Assembly: GCA_905221345.1 (NCBI GenBank)
Contig: CAJNCW010000004.1
Location: 1-64,000 of the forward strand
Direction: 5' to 3'
Source: a bacterium
Lineage (GTDB): Bacteria > Bacillota > Bacilli > Lactobacillales > Streptococcaceae
DNA length: 64,000 nt
Shown: positions 35,256 through 46,992 of the stretch, one piece after another
How positions within the stretch are numbered: the stretch's first letter is position 1
Layout of the letters: each line of letters starts with the position of its first letter
Notes under the pieces: generated by a model
Database searches by the model: none
What the model saw: the letters and a program-made list of their open reading frames with translations, nothing else
What the model was told of the DNA's origin: nothing
Program-made: the position numbers and the translations under genes

Positions 35256-36392
35256 TTATTCTCCTTCAAATGCATCTTTTATATGGTCAAAGAAGCCTTT
35301 TTTCTTTGGATTAACTTTCAAGTCACCTGCAGCTGCGAATTCTTTAAGAGCAGCTTTTTGGCGATCGTTCAAGCCTGTCGGAGTCACCACATTGACAGTT
35401 ACGTATTGGTCACCAACGGCACCGCCACGAAGGCTCGGTGCTCCCTTGCCACGTAGACGGAATTTCTTGCCAGTCTGAGTTCCTTCTGGGATGACCAATT
35501 CGACATCACCATGCACGGTTGGAATTTCCACAGTATCACCAAGAGCTGCTTGGACAATATTGAGATTCAACTTGTAGAAAATAGTTGTTCCTTCACGTTC
35601 AAACTTATCGCTGGCTTCTACTGAAACCACCACGTACAAGTCTCCGTAAGGTCCACCGTTAAAGCCTGCTTCACCTTGACCAGCGAGGCGGATTTGTTGA
35701 CCTGTTTCCACACCAGCCGGGATTTTTACATGTACGCTATGAGCTTGTTTTTCATGACCTGTTCCGTGACAAGTTGTACATGGATCCTTGATTTCTTTTC
35801 CGCGACCATGACAGACATCACAGGTTACTTGACGGCGCATCATACCAAGCGGAGTCTGCGTATCAACGTTAATAACACCAGCACCATGACAGCGTCCACA
35901 AGTGACTGGACTTGTTCCTGGCTTAGCTCCAGAACCGTTACATGTACGACAGCTGGCTTCACGATTGTATTTAACCTCTTTTTCCGTTCCAAAGATAGCT
36001 TCTTCAAAGGTCAAATTCACACGGTACTGGAGGTCGTCTCCTTGACGAGGAGCGTTTGGATTGCGCGAAGCTCCACCTCCACCAAAGAAACTTGAGAAGA
36101 TATCCTCAAAACCACCGAAGCCACCTGCTCCGTCAAAGCCACCGAAACCGCCAGCACCACCAAAGCCACCGTTGGCGCCCGCAGCACCATATTGGTCGTA
36201 GGCTGCACGTTTTTGGTCGTCACTCAAAGTCTCATAGGCTTCTTGAACTTCCTTGTACTTTTCCTCAGCACCAGGCTCCTTGTTGATATCTGGGTGGTAT
36301 TTCTTCGAAAGCTTACGATAAGCCTTTTTGATTTCGTCTGCCGAAGCGTTTTTTGACACCCCCAGACGATCATAAAATTCAGTATTGTTCAT
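35256..36392 (-). CDS. dnaJ: Chaperone protein DnaJ
   Basis: 378-aa type I J-protein. J domain with HPD (KKYHPDIN), Gly/Phe-rich linker (about 75-115), four zinc motifs [24 protein letters not shown] and CTTCHGTG, then the substrate-binding C-terminal domain. It stimulates DnaK. Unlike compact hrcA-grpE-dnaK-dnaJ operons, a DJ-1-like gene and about 540 bp of non-coding DNA in two gaps separate it from dnaK. The SD before the ATG at 36392 is weak. Confidence 0.97.
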   Translation of the reverse strand: MNNTEFYDRLGVSKNASADEIKKAYRKLSKKYHPDINKEPGAEEKYKEVQEAYETLSDDQKRAAYDQYGAAGANGGFGGAGGFGGFDGAGGFGGFEDIFSSFFGGGGASRNPNAPRQGDDLQYRVNLTFEEAIFGTEKEVKYNREASCRTCNGSGAKPGTSPVTCGRCHGAGVINVDTQTPLGMMRRQVTCDVCHGRGKEIKDPCTTCHGTGHEKQAHSVHVKIPAGVETGQQIRLAGQGEAGFNGGPYGDLYVVVSVEASDKFEREGTTIFYKLNLNIVQAALGDTVEIPTVHGDVELVIPEGTQTGKKFRLRGKGAPSLRGGAVGDQYVTVNVVTPTGLNDRQKAALKEFAAAGDLKVNPKKKGFFDHIKDAFEGE

Positions 36393-36543
36393 ACAAGATA
36401 CTAAGAGCGAACAGAAAGCGACTGAAATTTAGGAAACCGACAAGAAATCCTGATTTCTTAGGAGGTTTATCTAATTTCCAAGCTTTCCGCTCGAGTTCAA
36501 TTACGAACACCCTTATTCCTTTCTATAATTTATAAGTAAATCA

Positions 36544-37176
36544 TTAGATGGCATTTTCTATACTCTGTTTCACTTCATCAAACTCTTTGTCCGATAGAGT
36601 AAAAATCAAGTCCTCTTCTGAATATTCGTTCTGTTCTTTAAAATAGTTGTCAGTATTTTCTGCCAAACCTAGACCAAGAATCACTTTTCTTGCAAACTCT
36701 TGATGTGCAAAGCCAATAGCAGTAATGATATTTTTATCTTGCAGGACAGCTTTTGCTTTGAAATTTTCCCGAGGAAGAAATTCAAAATAGTCAAAGAAGT
36801 TTTGCCAAATCCCACCAGTAAATTTCGTATCATTCAACAAGCCAGCTTTCGCTAACAATATGGGCGCAGAAGAAATTGCTGTAATTAAGATATCCTGCTC
36901 ACCGAGTTCTCTCAAAAATGAGGCTAATTTTTCATCCTGTAGAGCAGGCCCTATATTTACCATTCCTGGCAAAATCACACAAGAATACTCTTCTATACGT
37001 ACTTGATCCAATGTTTTTGTAGGTAAACAAGGCAAGCCATCTTCAGAGACCACCATCGAATGATCTGAAGCTACATAATCAATCGTGATGTCAAAAGACA
37101 GAGCCAAAGTACTCGTTAAAGAGGATATCTCATAAAGAGAAAAATTAGGATAAAGGATACAAAGTACTTCTTTCAT
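36544..37176 (-). CDS. DJ-1/PfpI-family protein with serine at the nucleophile site
   Basis: 210 aa from the ATG at 37176 (SD AGAGGG 8 bases upstream; an earlier GTG at 37185 overlaps the SD). Class I glutamine-amidotransferase-like fold: MKEVLCILYPNFSLYEI, CVILPGMVNIGPAL and the elbow region ITAISSAPILLAKAGLL. In DJ-1/PfpI proteins that elbow carries a cysteine (A-I-C-x-G-P); here it reads S-S-A-P, so cysteine catalysis looks lost. Function unknown. Lies between dnaK and dnaJ in the same orientation. Confidence 0.75.
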   Translation of the reverse strand: MKEVLCILYPNFSLYEISSLTSTLALSFDITIDYVASDHSMVVSEDGLPCLPTKTLDQVRIEEYSCVILPGMVNIGPALQDEKLASFLRELGEQDILITAISSAPILLAKAGLLNDTKFTGGIWQNFFDYFEFLPRENFKAKAVLQDKNIITAIGFAHQEFARKVILGLGLAENTDNYFKEQNEYSEEDLIFTLSDKEFDEVKQSIENAI

Positions 37177-37199
37177 AAGCGACACCCTCTATTTTACCG

Positions 37200-37227
37200 A
37201 AAAACAGAGGCTGGGTTGCAACCTCTG
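37200..37227 (-). terminator. Hairpin just upstream of the DJ-1-like gene
   Basis: CAGAGG..CCTCTG stem (37205-37210 with 37222-37227) followed by GTTTTTC on the minus strand, ending about 25 bases before the DJ-1-like start. It could be an attenuator in that gene's leader. Confidence 0.55.
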
Positions 37228-37324
37228 GATTTCTTACTATCATTATTACATTTAGACAAAGTACCTTAGTAATTCGTCATTCTTAACGAGTTAGGCTTAA
37301 CTGAGTTTTGGCTAAAAACTTCGG

Positions 37325-37369
37325 AAAAAAGATAAGCCATCTTTTGTGCATCGCACAAGGCGATGGCTT
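37325..37369 (-). terminator. dnaK terminator (compound hairpin)
   Basis: AAGCCATC / GATGGCTT outer stem (37334-37341 with 37362-37369), inner TTGTGC / GCACAA, followed by TTTTTT on the minus strand. Confidence 0.75.
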
Positions 37370-37571
37370 CCTATTTTTCTTTCGTTTTCTTAACGCCTCA
37401 ACATCTTACCAAATTGAGCACGCCCTAACCTCTTGGTGAAAAAGAGACGTAGCTGTTTTCGCTTTAGCGAATTACAGATATGGCTACCTTTAGGTGCAAA
37501 TCTTTCTAGAAACTAAAGTTTCTGCGTCAGATTTCCTATTTTCACTGTGAGGTTTTAACGGGCTTTGCATC
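37370..37571. other. Non-coding stretch behind dnaK
   Basis: About 200 bp without a credible gene on either strand. It holds a small perfect inverted repeat AGAAAC-TAAA-GTTTCT near 37509-37524 and otherwise nothing I can name. Confidence 0.5.
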
Positions 37572-39539
<1,968 letters not shown>

Positions 39540-39755
39540 GCCTTTGGTTCGCTCCGCTCACTATTGCAAAGCTGAACAATTTCTTATCTTTCTTCATAGT
39601 TTATTGTCATTTCGGACAAGTTTTCAATGTATTTATGTTGCGACACGAGAAGTCGAAATCGATTTTATTTCGACGACGAGTTAGTAAGGAGGCTAGGCAA
39701 ACGCCATAGCGATTGCCGTTTTCTGACGAGTTGCCTCAGCAACCGTCAGAATTGC

Positions 39756-40271
39756 CTAGTTATACACTACTACCATCGCTGGTCTTAGGATGCGGTCATG
39801 GAGTTTATATCCTTTTTGGAAGACTTGAGCAATGGTATCTGCTGGGTGTTCGTCGTCTGCTGGGAGAGTTTGGATGGCCATATGGTAATTATGGTCAAAT
39901 TCTCCATCAGCTACGATTTCTTCGATCCCTTCTTCTTTAAGGGCATGAATTAGGCTTTCTTGTACCATTTCCAAGCCTTTTTTGACATCGTCTGTCAATC
40001 CTTCAACGGCAAGCGCACGCTCAAGGTTGTCCAAAGAAGGGAGAATCGCTTTTGCCAAATCTTGGCTACGATAGCGTTGCAAGTTTTGACGCTCTTCATT
40101 GGCACGACGTTGGATATTTTGCATTTCTGCATGGGCACGAAGGTATTTATTTTCAAACTCGTCCGCACGTTCATTTGCCAAGTCTAGCTCTGACTTTTCA
40201 GGAGTTGTTTCTTCAGTCGTTTCAACAACTTCCTCTTCTTTTACTTCTTCGTTTTTTATTTCCTCAGACAT
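39756..40271 (-). CDS. grpE: Nucleotide exchange factor GrpE
   Basis: 171-aa DnaK partner. Acidic disordered N-terminus ([16 protein letters not shown]), long coiled coil (about 40-90; [20 protein letters not shown]) and a beta domain ending [12 protein letters not shown]. The start is at the ATG 40271 behind AGGAGGCG; upstream codons to 40313 overlap hrcA. Confidence 0.97.
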   Translation of the reverse strand: MSEEIKNEEVKEEEVVETTEETTPEKSELDLANERADEFENKYLRAHAEMQNIQRRANEERQNLQRYRSQDLAKAILPSLDNLERALAVEGLTDDVKKGLEMVQESLIHALKEEGIEEIVADGEFDHNYHMAIQTLPADDEHPADTIAQVFQKGYKLHDRILRPAMVVVYN

Positions 40272-40309
40272 TTTTCGCCTCCTTTTTAGGAATTTATGTA
40301 ATTTCATGT

Positions 40310-41344
40310 TCAACTCACCTCATAATGATTACTACTCAAATAGCGGTAGAAATCTGTGAGTTTCATAGTTAGGACTCGATTGACCACATTGACTTGATTG
40401 ACCAATTGCTGGTAATCCAGATTGACCGGACCGATAATCGCAAGAATTCCAAATCCTCGATAAGGAATGAGGAATTTACTGCTAATCACTGCTAGGTCTG
40501 CCAAACAAGACTCTTGACTATCTGCAACACGGACGCTTTGCATCTGTTCTTCATGCAGACCTTCACGAATCTCCAGAGCCACTTTCTGTGGTTGGTCAAA
40601 GAACTGATAGGCTGCCAGATTTGCAAAATTCAAGAGATTGACCTTGCCCGATACTACAATGTTTTCGTTGAACATTTCTTTAAAAATGTGTTCAAAGAGA
40701 TCCATGACATTGTCCGTTGTCGTAAAGTAACGCTGGATAATCTGCGGAATCTCCGTCCGAATCTTGTAGTGAATATCCAGAACGGTGTGACCGAGGAAAC
40801 GTTCCTGAATGATGCTCTTCAGTTTCAGCAAATCCTCCTGCAAGAAGTTCCTTGGAATCAGAAATTGACTGGTAACCGTTCGCGACTCGTCTAGGGTGAA
40901 TACTGCCAAAGCTGTATGTTGTCCCAAAACAACGATATCAAAAGCTGTCAACCGCTGCCTGCTCGGCTCAACATCCAGTGCTACTACCGTACAGCCACTC
41001 AAGTCTGTCAAGACATTAGCAGCCTCTTGTAGAATATCTTCCAGTTTGAAGAATTCCTGATCAAAGGCTTTGACAATCTCATAGACCTCATTTTCAGCCA
41101 GTCGGTCAAAATCCAGTGAGTGTTTCACATAATACTGAAAACCAGCAACACTTGGCATGCGACCGCTTGAAGTATGCGCCTTCTCAAGCAAACCTTGCTT
41201 TTCTAGAGCCGCCATGTCATTACGAATGGTTGCACTGCTAGAGTTGATAGACTCTTGCAAGGCCTTGGATCCGACAGGTTCGTGCGTTTTGGTAAAGATG
41301 TCAATAATCAGATTTAAAATATCCTGCTGACGCTCTGTAACCAT
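40310..41344 (-). CDS. hrcA: Heat-inducible transcription repressor HrcA
   Basis: 344-aa repressor. Winged-helix N-terminus ([40 protein letters not shown]) and GAF-like C-terminal domain. It binds CIRCE and needs GroEL for activity. Two CIRCE copies flank its own promoter and one lies before groES in this window, so the whole regulon circuit is visible. The start is at the ATG 41344; upstream codons to 41377 run into the operator. Confidence 0.97.
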   Translation of the reverse strand: MVTERQQDILNLIIDIFTKTHEPVGSKALQESINSSSATIRNDMAALEKQGLLEKAHTSSGRMPSVAGFQYYVKHSLDFDRLAENEVYEIVKAFDQEFFKLEDILQEAANVLTDLSGCTVVALDVEPSRQRLTAFDIVVLGQHTALAVFTLDESRTVTSQFLIPRNFLQEDLLKLKSIIQERFLGHTVLDIHYKIRTEIPQIIQRYFTTTDNVMDLFEHIFKEMFNENIVVSGKVNLLNFANLAAYQFFDQPQKVALEIREGLHEEQMQSVRVADSQESCLADLAVISSKFLIPYRGFGILAIIGPVNLDYQQLVNQVNVVNRVLTMKLTDFYRYLSSNHYEVS

Positions 41345-41371
41345 CTCATCACTCCTCTCTGTCTGATCAAT

Positions 41372-41398
41372 TAGCACTCTATGTACACAAGTGCTAAC
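41372..41398 (-). promoter_or_regulatory. CIRCE operator 1 of hrcA
   Basis: TTAGCACTC-N9-AAGTGCTAA, one mismatch from consensus, between promoter and gene. Confidence 0.93.
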
Positions 41399-41408
41399 TC
41401 ATGATTCT

Positions 41409-41436
41409 ATTATACACCCTTGAAAGAGAATGTCAA
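41409..41436 (-). promoter_or_regulatory. hrcA-grpE-dnaK promoter
   Basis: Minus-strand TTGACA (41431-41436), 16-base spacer, TATAAT (41409-41414). Confidence 0.9.
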
Positions 41437-41453
41437 GACAAAAACTTAAAAAA

Positions 41454-41480
41454 TTAGCACTCTTTTATTAAGAGTGCTAA
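41454..41480 (-). promoter_or_regulatory. CIRCE operator 2 of hrcA
   Basis: Perfect TTAGCACTC-N9-GAGTGCTAA, 18 bases upstream of the -35 box. Confidence 0.93.
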
Positions 41481-41504
41481 AAATCAGTCTGAGGACCTAG
41501 AAAC

Positions 41505-42017
41505 TTACCTTTCATCTACTTGGTATTTCCTTTTAAGTCTGTAATATCTATAGATCAGATAAGAAATTAAGCAAGCATATAAAAGAAAAATAATAAAGAA
41601 AGACATAGAAAGATCTTCTCGAAATAGACTCATGCAAACAACAAGACCGCCCGAGAAAGCAGCTGTACAGGAACGAAGTCTAGACCGCATAACTTCCCAC
41701 CTGAGGTCCTTACTCATATATACTTGATCCTCTGGAAATATATATGAAGATGATTTACGAAGAATCAAACAAGAACCTGTTTCTATCAATTCCCAACCGC
41801 TATTTTTAAAATTTTGTAGTTCATGCTTATACTTTTTAAGATGGCGAGTATCATAGATATGGTAGATGACATCATCCGGTTGACATTTCTCAAAATAGAA
41901 AAAGCCCAAACGACTAGTTCTATATCTCCAACCTTTCAAGTGCATCTCATGCAAATAATCTTCTTCCTTGTCCAAATCAATAATGGTGAAAATCCGAAAT
42001 TGTACTTTACTATTCAT
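41505..42017 (-). CDS. DUF2812 membrane protein (distal copy)
   Basis: 170 aa. N-terminal DUF2812 region (IFTIIDLDKEEDYLHEMHLK; FFYFEKCQPDDVIYHIYD) and two C-terminal membrane segments (FSGGLVVCMSLF; FFIIFLLYACLISYLIY). Paralogue of the next gene upstream. Members are typically coupled to PadR regulators; function unknown. Confidence 0.78.
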   Translation of the reverse strand: MNSKVQFRIFTIIDLDKEEDYLHEMHLKGWRYRTSRLGFFYFEKCQPDDVIYHIYDTRHLKKYKHELQNFKNSGWELIETGSCLILRKSSSYIFPEDQVYMSKDLRWEVMRSRLRSCTAAFSGGLVVCMSLFREDLSMSFFIIFLLYACLISYLIYRYYRLKRKYQVDER

Positions 42018-42051
42018 TGCCTGACCTCCAAATCAGAAAACAAGTATTGTT

Positions 42052-42630
42052 TCAGCTATCAGATAATTCTTTCCACTTTTGGAACAATCTCCAAAAAATA
42101 TAAGAAATCTGAATCGCAAAAACTATCAATAAAACACAATCCATAATAACAATCAAAAACATTACCCAACTGAAATTACTACCTCCACTGAGAAACTTTG
42201 AGAAAACCGGTAGTAGAGCTGAAAAAAGAATCAAAATAGGTAGCATCCGCATTATTAAAATCCGTTTGACCATGGCTAACTTCCCAGTAGCGTCATTATA
42301 GATTTCAAACTCGGCATCCAACTCAATTCCAGAACGAAGCTTTCTAAAGTAGGAAAAACCATTAAAATCTATAATATGCTCCCATCCACAGTCTTTAAAT
42401 AGTTGTAAATAGGAGGCTCTCTCTGATTTTTTCATGGGATAAAAATCCAACTGATAAGACACCTGCTCCGGTTGGCACTTTTCAAAAGTATACTTAACCG
42501 CAACTACTAAGTTAGAGTAACTCACTTCCTTAAGTTTCCAACCCTTAGCATGCATTTCTCTAAAGTACAGAGCCTCCCTCTCATAATCCGCAATTGTAAA
42601 AATTCGATAAACAATTTTCTTTTCCATCAT
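42052..42630 (-). CDS. DUF2812 membrane protein (proximal copy)
   Basis: 192 aa with the same layout as the downstream paralogue: IFTIADYEREALYFREMHAK and YTFEKCQPEQVSYQLDFYP, then two membrane segments (ILIMRMLPILILFSALLPVF; VMFLIVIMDCVLLIVFAI). The start ATGATGG overlaps the PadR stop (GTATGATG), with GGAGG as SD, so it is translationally coupled to the regulator. Confidence 0.8.
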   Translation of the reverse strand: MMEKKIVYRIFTIADYEREALYFREMHAKGWKLKEVSYSNLVVAVKYTFEKCQPEQVSYQLDFYPMKKSERASYLQLFKDCGWEHIIDFNGFSYFRKLRSGIELDAEFEIYNDATGKLAMVKRILIMRMLPILILFSALLPVFSKFLSGGSNFSWVMFLIVIMDCVLLIVFAIQISYIFWRLFQKWKELSDS

Positions 42631-42947
42631 ACTTCCTCCCGACTATTTCTGTAGAGCCGTTCAATACGTTTCAATTCAATCTCCAAAACTTTTCGTCCCA
42701 AGTCTGTAATCTGATAGATTTTCCGTTTCTCCTCTTCTCGGACAAAGGCAATCAAGCCATCCTTTTCCATCTTTGACAAGGTACCATACATAGTCCCAGG
42801 ACTAATCAAGACTTGCGAATCTGTCATCTCCTTGACCTTTTGCGTAATACTATAACCATGACATTCCTTTTGCAGACAGAACAAGATATAAAAGCCCGTT
42901 TCAGTCATGGGAAGGTAAACACGCCTGATCTTATCTGTTAATTCCAT
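42627..42947 (-). CDS. PadR-family transcriptional regulator
   Basis: 106-aa winged-helix regulator (CHGYSITQKVKEM; SPGTMYGTLSKMEKDGLIAF). First gene of an operon with two DUF2812 membrane proteins, which it probably represses together with itself; the promoter region contains repeated ATATATCxCA motifs. The inducer is unknown; PadR-DUF2812 sets often respond to envelope or drug stress. Confidence 0.87.
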   Translation of the reverse strand: MELTDKIRRVYLPMTETGFYILFCLQKECHGYSITQKVKEMTDSQVLISPGTMYGTLSKMEKDGLIAFVREEEKRKIYQITDLGRKVLEIELKRIERLYRNSREEV

Positions 42948-42968
42948 TTAATCACACCTTCTATTTAG

Positions 42969-43024
42969 TTCGATATATCGCACTTCGTTGTATAAAATAT
43001 ATCACAGCTCGATATAAAATGCAA
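42969..43024 (-). promoter_or_regulatory. Promoter and probable PadR operator
   Basis: Minus-strand TTGCAT (43019-43024), 17-base spacer, TATATT (42996-43001). The plus-strand view shows repeats ATATATCGCAC (42972-42982) and ATATATCACAG around the -10, and the palindrome CGATATATCG at 42971-42980. Confidence 0.6.
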
Positions 43025-43025
43025 G

Positions 43026-43051
43026 AAAAAAAAGACCGCCCTCAGGCAATC
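43026..43051 (-). terminator. glnA terminator
   Basis: Minus-strand GATTGCC-TGAG-GGCGGTC followed by eight Ts. Confidence 0.85.
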
Positions 43052-43062
43052 TTTCTTCTATA

Positions 43063-44409
43063 TTAGTAAAGGTCAAGATAATTATCAACTTCCCATTGTG
43101 AAACAAAGGTTGCATAGCTAGCCCACTCGATACGTTTAGCCTCAAGGAAACTAGTATAGATGTGGTCACCTAGGGCAGCCTTAACCACTTCGTCTTCAGT
43201 CAAAGCTTTCAAGGCGTTGTGAAGAGTTGATGGAAGATCAGTAATTCCAGCTTCCTTACGCTCTTCTGCTGTCATGATGTAGATATTTTCTTCAATCGGA
43301 GCTGGTGCTTCGATTTTGTTTTCAATACCATGCAAACCAACTTCTAACAGAACCGCCATAGCGATATATGGGTTTGCCATTGGGTCCACTGAACGCAACT
43401 CAAGACGAGTTCCCATACCACGTGAAGCAGGCACGCGCACAAGTGGTGAACGGTTGCGACCAGCCCAAGCAATGTAAACAGGTGCTTCATAACCTGGAAC
43501 CAAACGTTTGTATGAGTTAACTGTTGGGTTCATAATGGCAGTGTAGTTGTAGGCATGCTTGATCAAACCACCAAGGAAATGGTAGGCCGTTTCAGACAAC
43601 TGCATTCCTTTTGGATCATTTGGATCAAAGAAGGCATTATTTCCTTCTGCATCAAACAAGGACATATTACAGTGCATACCTGATCCGGCAATACCAAATT
43701 TTGGTTTTGCCATAAAGGTTGCGTAAAGGCCGTGTTTACGAGCAATGGTTTTAACAACAAGTTTAAAGATTTGAATCTTGTCACAGGCACGGAGAACTTC
43801 ATCATACTTGAAGTCAATTTCATGTTGTCCAACCGCAACTTCGTGGTGACTTGCTTCTACTTCAAATCCCATTTTGGTCAAGACATTCACGATTTCACGA
43901 CGTGTATTGTCCGCAAGATCCGTAGGCGCCAAATCAAAGTAGCCGCCCTTGTCATTTACTTCAAGTGTTGGGTCTCCATTTTCATCCAGCTTAAATAGGA
44001 AGAATTCTGGTTCTGGACCAAGGTTGAAGGATTTGAAACCCACTTCCTCCATGTGACGAAGCGCACGCTTCAGATTACCACGAGGGTCACCTGCAAATGG
44101 TTCGCCTTCTGTTGTATAGACATCACAGATCAGACCTGCAACACTTCCATTTTCATCTCCCCAAGGGAAGACTGTCCATGTATCCAAGTCTGGGTACAAG
44201 TACATATCTGACTCATTGATACGTACAAAACCTTCAATAGAAGATCCATCAAACATGGCTTTATTTGACAAGACTTTATCTAACTGTTCATCTGTAGCAG
44301 GAATTTCGACGTTTTTCATCGTCCCCAAGATATCTGAAAACATGAGACGAATAAAGGTAACATTTTTTTCCTTGACTTCACGACGAATATCTGCAGCTGT
44401 GATTGGCAT
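43063..44409 (-). CDS. glnA: Glutamine synthetase (type I)
   Basis: 448-aa GSI-alpha type enzyme: ammonia plus glutamate plus ATP to glutamine. Motifs [10 protein letters not shown], the glutamate-binding region and ATP site ([13 protein letters not shown]), and [10 protein letters not shown]. The adenylylation-loop tyrosine region of GSI-beta is absent, as expected for feedback control through GlnR. Second gene behind glnR, 36 bp apart. Confidence 0.98.
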   Translation of the reverse strand: MPITAADIRREVKEKNVTFIRLMFSDILGTMKNVEIPATDEQLDKVLSNKAMFDGSSIEGFVRINESDMYLYPDLDTWTVFPWGDENGSVAGLICDVYTTEGEPFAGDPRGNLKRALRHMEEVGFKSFNLGPEPEFFLFKLDENGDPTLEVNDKGGYFDLAPTDLADNTRREIVNVLTKMGFEVEASHHEVAVGQHEIDFKYDEVLRACDKIQIFKLVVKTIARKHGLYATFMAKPKFGIAGSGMHCNMSLFDAEGNNAFFDPNDPKGMQLSETAYHFLGGLIKHAYNYTAIMNPTVNSYKRLVPGYEAPVYIAWAGRNRSPLVRVPASRGMGTRLELRSVDPMANPYIAMAVLLEVGLHGIENKIEAPAPIEENIYIMTAEERKEAGITDLPSTLHNALKALTEDEVVKAALGDHIYTSFLEAKRIEWASYATFVSQWEVDNYLDLY

Positions 44410-44445
44410 GGTTTTTCTCCTTAATATCTGACTACTTGCGGTTGC

Positions 44446-44802
44446 CTAACCGCGACCAAAAGGCGACTGTGCTGAAGCAAAGCGTCCCTGTTGGAGGAGC
44501 TCATTATGAAGCGCACGACGCACTTCCGTTGGGCTCACTGCTTTCTTGGATTTCGCCTCACGTTCAGCATATTTCTTCTTAATGGCAGCGATATTGAAAC
44601 CTTCAGAAATATAATCTTTGATTTCAAGCAAACGATCCATGTCATTCAAAGAATACATGCGACGGTTCCCTTCGTTTCGATCAGGCTTTATCAACTCTTG
44701 ATCTTCGTAATAACGAATCTGACGCGCCGATAGATCGGTCAACTTCATCACACTACCGATAGGAAAAACAGCCATATTTCGGCGAAATTCTCTTTCCTTC
44801 AT
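44446..44802 (-). CDS. glnR: Nitrogen regulator GlnR (MerR family)
   Basis: 118-aa repressor with a MerR-type winged helix (LTDLSARQIRYYEDQELIKP) and a C-terminal tail that senses glutamine-bound GS in homologues. A GlnR box lies upstream of its promoter, so glnRA is autorepressed. SD GAAGGAAATTG. Confidence 0.96.
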   Translation of the reverse strand: MKEREFRRNMAVFPIGSVMKLTDLSARQIRYYEDQELIKPDRNEGNRRMYSLNDMDRLLEIKDYISEGFNIAAIKKKYAEREAKSKKAVSPTEVRRALHNELLQQGRFASAQSPFGRG

Positions 44803-44825
44803 TCACAATTTCCTTCTTTCTGTCT

Positions 44826-44854
44826 ATTATAGTCTAAAAAAATACATACGTCAA
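44826..44854 (-). promoter_or_regulatory. glnRA promoter
   Basis: Minus-strand TTGACG (44849-44854), 17-base spacer, TATAAT (44826-44831). Confidence 0.85.
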
Positions 44855-44861
44855 TTGATAA

Positions 44862-44878
44862 TGTCACAAAATATGACA
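44862..44878 (-). promoter_or_regulatory. GlnR operator
   Basis: Seventeen-base dyad TGTCATATTTTGTGACA, fitting the TnrA/GlnR-type TGTNA-N7-TNACA pattern, 7 bases upstream of the -35 box. Confidence 0.88.
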
Positions 44879-45406
44879 TTATTTTCTTTTTTTCTCAAAA
44901 AGATTTCTGAAACGATCAATATCATAATTTACGAGTATTGCCACAAAAACACCCATAAAAGTTTCAAATACACGAGCAAACACGTACAATATTGTCTCCC
45001 CGCTCGGTATTGATAGGGTAATGATCAACATAGCTGCTACACCACCAATAACTCCCGCCTTATTGTTCATGGCGACATTTGTCATAATGGTTAACATGGT
45101 GCAAATTGGCACAATCAGCAAGGTCACCCAAAAGGCTTCTTGAAATAAGCTATTTAAGAGAAAAAAGACAAGAGCATAAAAACCTCCGATGCTATTTCCT
45201 AAGATACGTGAAGTTCCAAAATGGACGCTCTTATCAAAACTTTCTCGTAGACTGAAGACCGCTGTTAAAGCTCCAATTTGCAGCCCCTTCCAGCCAAAAA
45301 AACCAAAAATCAAGAGAACTAAAAAAACAGCAATTCCGGTTTTAAAGGTTCGTAGACCAAGCTTAAACTGTGACTTATCAAATTTATATTTTTTAAAATA
45401 ACCCAT
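44879..45406 (-). CDS. FUSC / aromatic acid exporter-like membrane protein
   Basis: 175 aa, about four to five membrane segments (TGIAVFLVLLIFGFFGW; IGGFYALVFFLLNSLF; VAAMLIITLSIPSGETILYV) and the FUSC-like motif DKSVHFGTSRILGNSIGG. Half-size members of this superfamily are presumed to dimerise. Substrate unknown. Its stop directly abuts the GlnR operator on the same strand, so its transcript may run into glnRA. Confidence 0.8.
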   Translation of the reverse strand: MGYFKKYKFDKSQFKLGLRTFKTGIAVFLVLLIFGFFGWKGLQIGALTAVFSLRESFDKSVHFGTSRILGNSIGGFYALVFFLLNSLFQEAFWVTLLIVPICTMLTIMTNVAMNNKAGVIGGVAAMLIITLSIPSGETILYVFARVFETFMGVFVAILVNYDIDRFRNLFEKKRK

Positions 45407-45496
45407 AATCTCAACTTTCTATTTCCATTTTATCATAATTTAGTTGATTTTATGAGCCAAAATCAATCGGAAACGTTTTTAATTCAAGCTACAAGA

Positions 45497-45522
45497 AAAA
45501 GAGGAAACAAAGTTCCTCTTTT
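45497..45522 (-). terminator. pgk terminator
   Basis: AAAAGAGGAA / TTCCTCTTTT stem just after the pgk stop; the T-rich arm ends the hairpin. Confidence 0.85.
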
Positions 45523-45543
45523 CATCGTTTCATTTACGAAAGA

Positions 45544-46743
45544 TTATTTTTCTGTAAGTGCAGCCAATCCTGGCAATACTTTACCTTCAAGGAGTTCCAT
45601 TGAGGCACCACCACCAGTAGAGATCCATGAGAACTTGTCTGCACGACCAAGGTTGATGGCTGCGGCAGCTGAGTCACCACCACCGATGATTGATTTCACG
45701 CCTGGTTGTTTCACGATAGCGTCCATGACACCGATTGTACCAGCTTGGAAGTCAGGGTTTTCAAATACACCCATAGGTCCGTTCCATACAACTGTTTTCG
45801 CACCAGTCAAGGCTTCGTCAAACTTAGCGATAGATTTAGGACCGATATCCAAACCAAGGAAGCCTGGATCTACTGCTTCACCTTCAGTGTCTTTCACTTC
45901 AGTGTAGTCAGCAAATGCGTTTGCTTCTTTAGAGTCAACTGGCAAGATCAATTTGCCGTTTGCTTTTTCAAGAAGAGCTTTCGCAACATCCAATTTATCT
46001 TCTTCTACAAGTGAGTTACCGATTTCGATACCTTGCGCTTTGTAGAATGTGTAAGTCATCCCACCACCGATAAGAACTTTATCAGCTTTTTCAAGCAAGT
46101 TTTCGATAACACCGATCTTGTCAGATACTTTTGAACCACCAAGGATCGCTACGAATGGACGTTCTGGAGCTTCAACTGCTTCTTGAATGTAGGCAATTTC
46201 GTTTTCAAGAAGGAAACCAGCAACTGCTTTTTCAACGTTTGCTGAGATACCAACGTTAGATGCGTGTGCACGGTGAGCTGTACCGAATGCATCGTTTACG
46301 AAGATACCATCTCCAAGAGATGCCCAGTATTTACCAAGTTCAGGATCGTTTTTAGATTCTTTCTTGCCGTCAACATCTTCAAAACGAGTGTTTTCAACCA
46401 AGAGAACTTGTCCATCTTCAAGAGCGTTAACAGCGGCTTCCAATTCAGCACCACGTGTAACACCTGGGATAAATTTAACTTCTTGTCCCAATTTAGCAGC
46501 CAAGTCAGCAGCTACAGGAGCAAGTGATTTACCAGCTTTGTCTGCTTCTTCTTTTACACGACCAAGGTGAGAGAAGAGGATTGCACGTCCACCTTGTTCA
46601 AGGATGTACTTGATAGTTGGAAGAGCTGCAGTGATACGGTTGTCATTGGTAATCACGCCATCTTTAACAGGTACGTTGAAGTCAACACGAACGAGAACTT
46701 TTTTCCCTTTCAAGTCAACGTCTTTAACAGTCAATTTTGCCAT
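45544..46743 (-). CDS. pgk: Phosphoglycerate kinase
   Basis: 399-aa glycolytic kinase: 1,3-bisphosphoglycerate plus ADP to 3-phosphoglycerate plus ATP. Motifs [20 protein letters not shown], the hinge region and nucleotide loop [19 protein letters not shown]. Monocistronic with its own promoter and terminator. Confidence 0.98.
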   Translation of the reverse strand: MAKLTVKDVDLKGKKVLVRVDFNVPVKDGVITNDNRITAALPTIKYILEQGGRAILFSHLGRVKEEADKAGKSLAPVAADLAAKLGQEVKFIPGVTRGAELEAAVNALEDGQVLLVENTRFEDVDGKKESKNDPELGKYWASLGDGIFVNDAFGTAHRAHASNVGISANVEKAVAGFLLENEIAYIQEAVEAPERPFVAILGGSKVSDKIGVIENLLEKADKVLIGGGMTYTFYKAQGIEIGNSLVEEDKLDVAKALLEKANGKLILPVDSKEANAFADYTEVKDTEGEAVDPGFLGLDIGPKSIAKFDEALTGAKTVVWNGPMGVFENPDFQAGTIGVMDAIVKQPGVKSIIGGGDSAAAAINLGRADKFSWISTGGGASMELLEGKVLPGLAALTEK

Positions 46744-46778
46744 TAGATATGACTCCTTCTTTTTTTTTATACGTGTTA

Positions 46779-46787
46779 ATTATATCA
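46779..46787 (-). promoter_or_regulatory. Extended -10 promoter of pgk
   Basis: Minus-strand TGATATAAT (TATAAT at 46779-46784). Confidence 0.7.
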
Positions 46788-46916
46788 CAAAATCAACAAA
46801 AGAGATAGCAAAACCCTAAACTTTTCGAGTTCATTCTTGCAACTGAAACTACTTTTTTTAAAATTAAAACTAGAAAAACCTTGCCAAATAACTAATTAAT
46901 GCAAAAAAACTAGTTA

Positions 46917-46953
46917 AAACAAGGTCTGACCAATCTTCGGTCAAACCTTGTTT
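46917..46953 (-). terminator. endoD terminator
   Basis: AAAACAAGGT-C-TGACC / GGTCA-A-ACCTTGTTTT, a long stem with one bulge, directly downstream of endoD. Confidence 0.85.
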
Positions 46954-46992
46954 TTTAGTTTTTATGAGAAAATTCAAGATTCGTAAATCCGA

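Noticed and set aside
37186..37571. Missing small gene between dnaK and the DJ-1-like gene
   Set aside because: No frame with start, SD and reasonable composition; the stretch is dominated by hairpins.
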